A stretch of 5,472 nucleotides of DNA from Eggerthellaceae bacterium (GTDB lineage: Bacteria; Actinomycetota; Coriobacteriia; Coriobacteriales; Eggerthellaceae): assembly GCA_017533165.1 (NCBI GenBank), contig JAFXIM010000092.1, positions 1-5,472 on the forward strand. The letters are read 5' to 3'. How positions within the stretch are numbered: position 1 is the stretch's first letter; the number at the start of each line of letters is the position of its first letter. Below the pieces are notes generated by a model, which saw only the letters and a program-made list of their open reading frames with translations, ran no database searches and had not been told where the DNA came from. The translations under genes were made by a program, and so were the position numbers. Below, in pieces: positions 1 through 4,145 of the stretch.

Positions 1-155
1 AACTCCAGGCGCTCGTATGAATGCTTAATCTCTTTGCCCTCAGTGGCAGAGGGGTGGGTAATTGCGGAAAGAAGATAGCGCTCGTTTTCGAAAGTGTATC
101 CGATGATCTCCTGGGCACGCGCAAGCTTCGTTTCCTGCTCATGCTTGAGAGTCAT
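1..155 (-). CDS. rnc: Ribonuclease III, N-terminal part (3' end beyond window)
   Basis: RNase III is the Mg2+-dependent endonuclease that cuts double-stranded RNA, notably the rRNA precursor stems, and also matures or destroys some mRNAs. Only the first 51 codons are present; the gene runs off the left edge. The translation opens MTLKHEQETKLARAQEII, followed by the family's typical start of the catalytic domain: a GYTF segment, then LLSAITHPSA (about residues 28-37), and finally SYERLE at the edge. SYERLE is the beginning of the ERLEFLGD signature that supplies metal-binding acidic residues. The ATG overlaps the plsX stop by one base (TAATG), so translation is probably coupled. A purine-rich GGGGAAGGTG lies a few bases upstream, inside the last plsX codons. 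The identification is secure. The catalytic second half and the dsRNA-binding domain cannot be judged from this window. Confidence 0.93.
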   Translation of the reverse strand, partial: MTLKHEQETKLARAQEIIGYTFENERYLLSAITHPSATEGKEIKHSYERLE

Positions 156-1171
156 TAGGCACCTTCCCCCTCAGCTTCAGTCCGAGAGGAAATGGTCTCG
201 GCGATAACCTCGGCAACGCGGGAACGAACGGTGGTTGCAGCTACCAAGATGCCGTTTTTGATGGCAAGCGCATTCGATGAGCCATGGCCAACGACGCATG
301 CGCCCTTCACACCGAGAAGCGGGCTTCCTCCGTACGTTTCAGGCGAAACCTTCTTCTTGAGCTCAGACAGCTCGGGCTTAACGAGCAGTGCGCCCATCTT
401 CGACTTCGTGGAGGAATACAGAGCATCCTTGAGGTACTTGAACAGGACCTTTGCGGTGCCCTCAAGGGTCTTCAGGCAAACGTTGCCGGTAAAGCCATCG
501 GTAACCACGACATCGAAATCACCTGCGATGAGATTACCGCCTTCGCAGTTGCCTGCGAACTGAGGGACCTGCGCGCGAAGCAGCTCAAAGGTCGCCTGAG
601 CAAACTCATCGCCCTTGGTCTCTTCGGAACCGATGTTGAGAAGACCCACGCGCGGGGACTCAACACCCATGAAAGACTGCATGTACACGACACCCATCTG
701 GGCAAACTGCACGAGATACTCAGGCTTGCAGTCTGCGTTGGCTCCTACGTCCATGAGGAGCGTGGGGCGATCGTAGGAAGGTAATATCTGGCCGAGCGCG
801 GGACGCTTAACGCCCTTGATACGACCCATAACCAAAGTACCGGCTGCAAGGCAGGCGCCAGTAGAGCCAGCGGAGAAGAAACCCTGAGCGCGACCTTCTT
901 TGACAAGGCGGCAGCCGACGACGATGGAGGAATCCTTCTTAGAGCGAACCGCCTTCGCAGGATGCTCGCCCATTTCGATGACCTCGGTTGTTACCTCAGC
1001 GAGGCAGCGCTCATGAGCCTGCGCGAAAGGCTCGACCACCTCTGCCGGGCCGCAGAGGATTACCGTAAGATTGGGGTCAGCCGCCAAGGCCTGAGCGGTG
1101 CCGTCAAGAACAACCTCGGGGCCGTTGTCGCCGCCCATGGCGTCAACGGTGATGATGACATTATCAGCCAC
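155..1171 (-). CDS. plsX: Phosphate acyltransferase PlsX
   Basis: PlsX converts acyl-ACP and phosphate to acyl-phosphate, the donor used by PlsY in the first step of phosphatidic acid synthesis. It acts as a soluble or peripheral membrane enzyme. The product is 338 aa, the usual family length. Family blocks occur in order: DAMGGDNGP (10-18), FFSAGSTGA (98-106), MDVGANADCKP (140-150), NIGSEETKGDE (179-189), EGGN (210-213), DGFTGNVCLK (225-234), YGGSPLLGVKG (280-290) and GHGSSN (295-300). The frame is open further upstream to a GTG at 1252, with an ATG at 1213. I chose the GTG at 1171 because AAGGAG sits exactly 5 nt before it and because the conserved VDAMGGD then begins at residue 9, as in relatives. 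Neighbours are rpmF upstream (252-bp gap) and rnc downstream (one-base overlap). There is no acpP or fab gene between plsX and rnc. A possible own promoter lies at 1261-1285. Confidence 0.95.
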   Translation of the reverse strand: MADNVIITVDAMGGDNGPEVVLDGTAQALAADPNLTVILCGPAEVVEPFAQAHERCLAEVTTEVIEMGEHPAKAVRSKKDSSIVVGCRLVKEGRAQGFFSAGSTGACLAAGTLVMGRIKGVKRPALGQILPSYDRPTLLMDVGANADCKPEYLVQFAQMGVVYMQSFMGVESPRVGLLNIGSEETKGDEFAQATFELLRAQVPQFAGNCEGGNLIAGDFDVVVTDGFTGNVCLKTLEGTAKVLFKYLKDALYSSTKSKMGALLVKPELSELKKKVSPETYGGSPLLGVKGACVVGHGSSNALAIKNGILVAATTVRSRVAEVIAETISSRTEAEGEGA

Positions 1172-1176
1172 ATGTA

Positions 1177-1182
1177 CTCCTT
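1177..1182 (-). promoter_or_regulatory. Shine-Dalgarno of plsX (decides the GTG start)
   Basis: On the minus strand AAGGAG is followed by TACAT and then GTG (1171-1169), an ideal 5-nt spacing. The alternative in-frame starts, ATG at 1213 and GTG at 1252, have no comparable purine-rich tract in front. They would also add 14 to 27 residues not expected before the conserved VDAMGGD of PlsX. Confidence 0.85.
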
Positions 1183-1260
1183 CAGTAGAAACGTCGGATA
1201 TCCATGGGCTCATGCGTCTGACCGCAAAATGCGGGCAGAGACATGAGCACACCCTTTGAC

Positions 1261-1285
1261 ATTATGAAGCGAAGATGAGCGCTTC
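1261..1285 (-). promoter_or_regulatory. Possible plsX promoter with operator-like inverted repeat
   Basis: On the minus strand an inverted repeat, GAAGCG-N8-CGCTTC (1285-1266), runs straight into CATAAT (1266-1261). CATAAT differs from the consensus -10 box in one base. No convincing -35 hexamer is found 16-18 nt upstream, so the promoter would be weak or activator-dependent. A start near 1254 would give a leader of about 80 nt before the plsX GTG. The repeat would lie in the -10/-35 spacer, a common place for a repressor site, but it could also be a small RNA hairpin. No known regulator site was recognised. Confidence 0.3.
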
Positions 1286-1320
1286 GATTCGGCATGTTCA
1301 TAAATCTGCTGAACACACAC

Positions 1321-1373
1321 GAAAAGCCCCCTGGCAAGCCAGGCTCAATTCGCGAGGCATGCTAGGAGGCTTT
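1321..1373 (-). terminator. Terminator-like stem-loop between rpmF and plsX
   Basis: Read on the minus strand, AAAGCCTCCT (1373-1364) can pair with AGGGGGCTTT (1332-1323) in a 10-bp stem with one G-U pair. The stem is followed by TTTTC and then a G/T-rich stretch. On the plus strand the same G-U position becomes a C-A mismatch, so the structure suits minus-strand RNA, the direction of all genes here. The loop is long (31 nt) and contains a second small hairpin, CCTGG-CTTG-CCAGG (1343-1330), which shares three bases with the outer 3' arm. The U tract is short, so this may be a partial terminator after rpmF or an attenuator before plsX. Confidence 0.45.
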
Positions 1374-1423
1374 ACAGTTGACGCCAGGCCAAGCCCGACG
1401 ATCAAGCTTGAGCTAGGGAGAAC

Positions 1424-1603
1424 TTACTCGGTCTCGATAACTTCGCGGTTCTTGTAGAAGCCGCAGTTACCGCATACGCGATGCGGAAGCTTGACCTCGC
1501 CGCACTGCGGGCAAACGGAACGTGCGGGTGCGGAAATGCGGTCGTTGGTGCTACGACGAGCATGGGTGCGGGCGCGGCCCATTTTACGCTTAGGTACTGC
1601 CAT
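1424..1603 (-). CDS. rpmF: 50S ribosomal protein L32
   Basis: L32 is a small zinc-ribbon protein of the large ribosomal subunit. The frame encodes 59 aa, starting with MAVPKRKMGRAR, the hallmark L32 N-terminus, and continuing with a basic R/T/H-rich segment. Two pairs of cysteines, CPQC (31-34) and CGNC (44-47), form the predicted zinc site; the protein ends in an acidic VIETE tail. All four ligands are present, so this is the zinc-binding form of the protein rather than the Cys-free paralogue found in some bacteria. The ATG has AAGGAG 7 nt upstream. The gene is short and is covered by longer open frames in other phases, which are not real. It lies between the DUF177 gene and plsX, the classic yceD-rpmF-plsX order, and appears to have its own promoter. 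Confidence 0.97.
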   Translation of the reverse strand: MAVPKRKMGRARTHARRSTNDRISAPARSVCPQCGEVKLPHRVCGNCGFYKNREVIETE

Positions 1604-1621
1604 GTTTGTTCTCCTTCTATT

Positions 1622-1646
1622 TCACGAGCGAGCAGGTCGCTCGCAA
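1622..1646 (-). promoter_or_regulatory. Strong hairpin in the rpmF leader beside the Shine-Dalgarno
   Basis: On the minus strand CGAGCGA-CCTGC-TCGCTCG (1643-1625) forms a perfect 7-bp GC-rich stem with a 5-nt loop. Two wobble pairs and one A-U pair extend it to about 10 bp in minus-strand RNA only. Its base ends 5 nt before the AAGGAG of rpmF (1616-1611). This position is right for tuning ribosome access or stabilising the mRNA. No U tract follows, so it is not a terminator. Confidence 0.5.
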
Positions 1647-1648
1647 TT

Positions 1649-1671
1649 CGTTTCGATAAACGCACGAAACG
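1649..1671 (-). repeat. Inverted repeat over predicted rpmF transcription start
   Basis: CGTTTCG (1671-1665 on the minus strand) and CGAAACG (1655-1649) are perfect 7-bp inverted arms separated by 9 nt. The start site predicted from the adjacent -10 box falls near 1667, inside the first arm. The repeat therefore looks more like a DNA operator than an RNA hairpin, although the two readings cannot be separated from sequence alone. It matches no regulator site known to me. Confidence 0.45.
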
Positions 1672-1673
1672 GT

Positions 1674-1702
1674 ATATTACCAAACGAATGTTATGCTTGC
1701 AA
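1674..1702 (-). promoter_or_regulatory. Predicted sigma-70-type promoter of rpmF
   Basis: On the minus strand TTGCAA (1702-1697; 4 of 6 consensus bases) is followed by a 17-nt spacer and TAATAT (1679-1674). The TGG just before the -10 box supplies an extended -10 TG. Hexamers, spacing and the extended motif agree, and the position just upstream of rpmF fits. Expected transcription start is about 1667, giving a leader of roughly 64 nt. This is the best promoter candidate in the window, but it rests on motif match alone. Confidence 0.55.
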
Positions 1703-1713
1703 GTGCTGATATG

Positions 1714-1745
1714 GGCTTTTCTTCCAAATGGACATACGAAAAGCC
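1714..1745 (-). repeat. 8-bp inverted repeat at the end of the DUF177 gene
   Basis: GGCTTTTC (1745-1738 on the minus strand) and GAAAAGCC (1721-1714) are perfect 8-bp arms around a 16-nt loop that itself contains TCC-ATTT-GGA. The first arm begins at the last base of the TAG stop. The structure is terminator-sized, but neither side carries a clear U tract after the stem. It may be a weak terminator, an mRNA 3'-end stabiliser or a processing site. Confidence 0.35.
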
Positions 1746-2290
1746 TAGTCAAACTTCAAGCCCTTAAGGGCCGCGAAGGGGTTGTCATCTGCCACCTCAT
1801 CCTCTTCAGGATCGTCACAGCTGCACTCCTCGGTGTTAAGGTTTGCGCCGCACTTGAGGCAGATACCCTTGCATTCATCATCGCAAAGCGGGATGAGCGG
1901 AACCTCGAGCAGAAGCGCGGCGGTGATGAGCGGCATCATGTCGATGACATTGTCTTCACCTAAGACTTCAAACTCCTCTTCGTCCATATCCTCCGGCTTC
2001 TCGAAGTCGTCCTCATTGATCAAGAAATATCCCTCGATCTCGCCTACGAAAGGCAAATGAACATCCTCGAGACAACGTGCGCACGACGTTACGGCCCCGC
2101 CTTCAACGGTGCCCATTACGAGGAACGCATCCCCGGTGTTGGTGATGTCGGCTTGCCAGCTCAGCGGCTCGGCAAAGGTATAGAGGTCGGGGCCCGCCTT
2201 GAGCACGTCGACCTTTGCTTCCCCTTCAAAATGAGAGCTCTCCGCAGGAGCGAAGAGCTCGTTGGGGATTTCGATGCGAATGGAATCCAT
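1745..2290 (-). CDS. DUF177 / YceD-family protein
   Basis: The product is 181 aa and belongs to the DUF177 family (YceD in E. coli), cytosolic proteins linked to 23S rRNA accumulation and usually encoded just before rpmF, as here. The N-terminal half holds a CARC pair (C70, C73). A very acidic stretch follows (about 93-114, rich in D and E). The C-terminal block has PLCDDECKGICLKCGANLN, giving C136, C140, C144 and C147, plus C156 and C158. The end, NPFAALKGLKFD, matches the family's usual closing motif. The cysteines suggest metal binding, which is inference. The frame is open to an ATG at 2368, but that start would overlap the upstream gene. I chose the ATG at 2290 because AAGGGAG lies 5 nt ahead and the protein then begins MDSIRIEIP. 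The preceding gene ends 35 nt upstream, so the two are probably co-transcribed. Confidence 0.9.
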   Translation of the reverse strand: MDSIRIEIPNELFAPAESSHFEGEAKVDVLKAGPDLYTFAEPLSWQADITNTGDAFLVMGTVEGGAVTSCARCLEDVHLPFVGEIEGYFLINEDDFEKPEDMDEEEFEVLGEDNVIDMMPLITAALLLEVPLIPLCDDECKGICLKCGANLNTEECSCDDPEEDEVADDNPFAALKGLKFD

Positions 2291-2295
2291 CGTTA

Positions 2296-2302
2296 CTCCC
2301 TT
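2296..2302 (-). promoter_or_regulatory. Shine-Dalgarno of the DUF177 gene (decides the start)
   Basis: Minus-strand AAGGGAG is followed by TAACG and the ATG at 2290. This supports the shorter 181-aa product over the in-frame ATG at 2368, which would overlap the preceding gene by 43 nt. Confidence 0.75.
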
Positions 2303-2325
2303 GGTTTCTGTCTGTTGGCTCAACC

Positions 2326-2796
2326 TTAGCGAACGCTGATGGAATTGGAGTTGAGGCGATCGCGGCAACGGCGAACGTTGTTCAGCAAGGTGTCAAGGCT
2401 CTGCTCAACGTGACCGAATACCTCATCAGCGTAATCCTCGGCACCAGCGCGGGTCTGACGCTCGAGCTCACGCGCGTCAGCCATGATAGTGTCTGCCTGC
2501 TGCTGGGAAATGCGCACGATTTCCATCTCGCTCGCGATGGTCATAGCCTGGCTGCGAGCATCCTCAATCATGCGATTTGCCTCAGCCTCTGCATCGTCAA
2601 GCAGGCTCTGGCGCTCGCGAACGATCTGACGTGCCTGAGAGAACTCACCCGGGAAGGTATCACGGATCTCATCCATAATCTCAAACGCAGCGGCGATATC
2701 AACCTGACGCAGGTTGTTCTTACCAAACACCGGCTTCGAGTCCTCAAGAAGAATGGAGAGCTCTTCAAGCAGGCCCAAGACTCCAGTTTCGTCCAT
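2326..2796 (-). CDS. DivIVA/SepIVA-like coiled-coil protein
   Basis: The product is 156 aa, without signal peptide or membrane segment. A conserved-looking N-terminal part (1-50: VLGLLEELSILLEDS, then IMDEIRDTFPGEF) leads into a long charged, Ala/Glu/Arg-rich heptad-like stretch (about 52-120). A C-terminal helix follows (about 121-148, YADEVFGHVEQSLDTLL, then RRCRDRL). From memory, this arrangement and several short motifs (I-D-x-I-x-x-x-x-PGE, then a DA-rich coil) resemble mycobacterial SepIVA, a DivIVA-type septation protein. In mycobacteria that gene likewise sits just upstream of a DUF177 gene and rnc. The role inferred is a cytoplasmic scaffold in division or envelope growth. The protein is much shorter than the roughly 245 aa I recall for SepIVA, mostly in the coil. 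Similar sequences may be annotated as ATP-synthase b-like because of the coil, which I consider misleading. The ATG has GGAAGGA 5 nt upstream. Confidence 0.75.
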   Translation of the reverse strand: MDETGVLGLLEELSILLEDSKPVFGKNNLRQVDIAAAFEIMDEIRDTFPGEFSQARQIVRERQSLLDDAEAEANRMIEDARSQAMTIASEMEIVRISQQQADTIMADARELERQTRAGAEDYADEVFGHVEQSLDTLLNNVRRCRDRLNSNSISVR

Positions 2797-2828
2797 GACA
2801 TTCCTTCCGTTGAGCGCAAGATACGTGC

Positions 2829-2892
2829 GCTATATCTTTACCAAAACACGCAAAAACAAACGCTTCCGCGCATGATCCGTAATATCTTATCA
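2829..2892 (-). promoter_or_regulatory. Weak promoter-like sequences before the coiled-coil gene
   Basis: The 264-bp gap 2797-3060 holds no gene and is AT-richer near the coiled-coil start. Two minus-strand candidates are visible. TGATAAGAT (2892-2884) is an extended -10 without a clear -35. TTGTTT (2859-2854)-N17-GATATA (2836-2831) has poor hexamers but good spacing. Either would give a leader of under 90 nt. An internal promoter is plausible because the gap breaks the tight recG-rsmD-coaD spacing. The exact site is uncertain, and the rest of the gap shows only a short direct repeat (2959-2974). Confidence 0.25.
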
Positions 2893-3060
2893 CGACCCTC
2901 AGAATCTAAGCCCTCACTGCACAAACCAAGCAAATATTGACGCAGAGACGGTAGGAAACGGTTGATCAGCGGTTATTCGGTAAAGAGTCCTTCGAGAAAG
3001 CTTACCTCGTCCCTTTCGCATCGATCACCCAAAGAGCGACGCCGTTTCGCTGACCTGCAG

Positions 3061-3540
3061 CTACTCCGCAAAACGCTTCTCAAGGGCGATGCGCACGTTA
3101 TCCGGAACGAGATCGGTCAAATCGCCATGCATGCTGGCGATCTCACGAACGATCGAAGATGAGAGGTACATATACTGCGGCGGGGACATGATGAACACGG
3201 TTTCGAGATCGCGATCCAACTGATAATTGAGCGCGGTCATCTGGAACTCATATTCGAAGTCGGTAACCGCCCTCAGACCTTTGATGACCACCGGAGCCTC
3301 CACCTTGCGCGCGAAATCAACCAAAAGCTCATCGAAGGTTTCGACGCGCACATTGCTCAGATGAGCTGTCGCCTCACGAGCAAGAGCTGCTCGTTCCTCA
3401 AGCGAAAACAGGGGGCGCTTTCTATCCGAAGCCGCAACGGCGACAATAACCTCATCCATGAGCTGAGCTGCTCGCGTAATGACATCGAGGTGCCCAAGGG
3501 TGATGGGGTCGAATGTGCCGGGGGTCAAAGCTCTTCTCAC
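3061..3540 (-). CDS. coaD: Phosphopantetheine adenylyltransferase
   Basis: CoaD (PPAT) transfers AMP from ATP to 4'-phosphopantetheine, giving dephospho-CoA in the penultimate step of coenzyme A synthesis. It works as a cytosolic hexamer. The 159-aa product has the standard length and all the nucleotidyltransferase landmarks. These are TPGTFDPITLGH (6-17) with the T/HxGH motif as TLGH (14-17), K41 at the position of the catalytic Lys42 of E. coli, KGLRAVTDFEYEFQM (87-101) carrying the conserved Arg, and SSSIVRE (127-133). The start is GTG, preceded by AAAGGAG with a 5-nt spacer. That Shine-Dalgarno overlaps the last base of the rsmD stop codon, so the two genes are tightly linked (10-nt gap). 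The rsmD-coaD pairing is widespread in bacteria. Nothing is missing or unusual. Confidence 0.97.
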   Translation of the reverse strand: MRRALTPGTFDPITLGHLDVITRAAQLMDEVIVAVAASDRKRPLFSLEERAALAREATAHLSNVRVETFDELLVDFARKVEAPVVIKGLRAVTDFEYEFQMTALNYQLDRDLETVFIMSPPQYMYLSSSIVREIASMHGDLTDLVPDNVRIALEKRFAE

Positions 3541-3550
3541 AAAGACTCCT

Positions 3551-4126
3551 TTAACTTCTCACGATAATGTCGATTACAGTATCGCCATACGAACGGCGTG
3601 AATCCACGGCCAAACCGGTCTGCGCAGCCAACTCGTCGACGGTCGCGTTTGCGGCAGAAGCGTGCTCGTAACTGATGATCAGATCCTCGTCTAGACAAGC
3701 CGCTTCCTCGAGGGAGGCGATAAGCTCAAACACCTGGCCCGCGTCGATGGCGTAAGGGGGGTCAAGGAAAACCAAGTCATAGGGGTGCTTGGCACGGGGA
3801 GGAAGGTTTTTCAGCACATCCATGCGGCACACACGAGCCTCTTCGCAGCTATAGCGTAAAGTCTTGACGTTCTCCTCGATAACCCTAGCTGCCAAGGCGT
3901 CCTTCTCGCATAAGCAGGCATAGGCCGCCCCGCGAGACAAAGCCTCAAGCGACAAGGCGCCAGATCCGGCAAAGGCATCGAGCACATAGGCGTCATCGAA
4001 GCCTCCTCGAGCACTCGACAGGGCGCTCATCAGAGATTCACGTACGCGATCAGTGGTCGGACGCGTACCCGAACCCTTGGGGGCCTTCAGCGGGCGGCCC
4101 CTATGCTCTCCTGCAATAATCCTCAA
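3551..4126 (-). CDS. rsmD: 16S rRNA (guanine-966-N2)-methyltransferase
   Basis: RsmD methylates N2 of G966 (E. coli numbering) in 16S rRNA during 30S assembly, using S-adenosylmethionine. The 191-aa product opens MRIIAGEHRGRPLKAP, typical of the family, followed by RPTTDRVRESL (22-32). The SAM-binding motif I is LDAFAGSGALSLEA (49-62), an acidic residue follows in CEKD (73-76), and the catalytic N6/N2-type motif DPPY is at 122-125. The start codon is TTG: AAGGAG lies 6 nt upstream, and the resulting MRIIAGE start matches relatives; no closer ATG or GTG is in frame. The gene lies 19 nt after recG and 10 nt before coaD. The recG-rsmD-coaD run is common in Gram-positive bacteria, so a single transcript is likely. 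Confidence 0.95.
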   Translation of the reverse strand: MRIIAGEHRGRPLKAPKGSGTRPTTDRVRESLMSALSSARGGFDDAYVLDAFAGSGALSLEALSRGAAYACLCEKDALAARVIEENVKTLRYSCEEARVCRMDVLKNLPPRAKHPYDLVFLDPPYAIDAGQVFELIASLEEAACLDEDLIISYEHASAANATVDELAAQTGLAVDSRRSYGDTVIDIIVRS

Positions 4127-4132
4127 TCCTCA

Positions 4133-4138
4133 CTCCTT
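4133..4138 (-). promoter_or_regulatory. Shine-Dalgarno of rsmD (supports the TTG start)
   Basis: Minus-strand AAGGAG is followed by TGAGGA and then TTG (4126-4124). The 6-nt spacing and the family-typical (M)RIIAGE start make the rare TTG initiation codon credible. Confidence 0.75.
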
Positions 4139-4145
4139 GATTATG

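Noticed and set aside
192..784. Plus-strand open frames opposite plsX
   Set aside because: They lie antisense to conserved PlsX motifs, and their composition mirrors the PlsX codons. No independent motif or convincing start signal is seen.
1172..1252. Extended PlsX N-terminus starting at ATG 1213 or GTG 1252
   Set aside because: Neither start has a Shine-Dalgarno, and the extra residues are unlike PlsX N-termini. The GTG at 1171 has an ideal AAGGAG.
1402..1411. TCAAGCTTGA palindrome just after rpmF
   Set aside because: A single 10-bp perfect palindrome with no loop or adjoining motif is expected by chance at this scale.
1402..1752. Minus-strand 116-codon open frame across rpmF
   Set aside because: It is out of phase with the unmistakable L32 frame, covers the L32 promoter and leader, and has no family-like motif.
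2215..2940. Plus-strand 241-codon open frame opposite the coiled-coil gene
   Set aside because: The opposite strand has a good ribosome site, family-like motifs and conserved gene order. This frame has none of these.
3035..3051. AGCGA-N7-TCGCT hairpin shortly after coaD as a terminator
   Set aside because: The stem has only 5 bp with a 7-nt loop and is followed by CTTTGGG, too weak to call without expression data.
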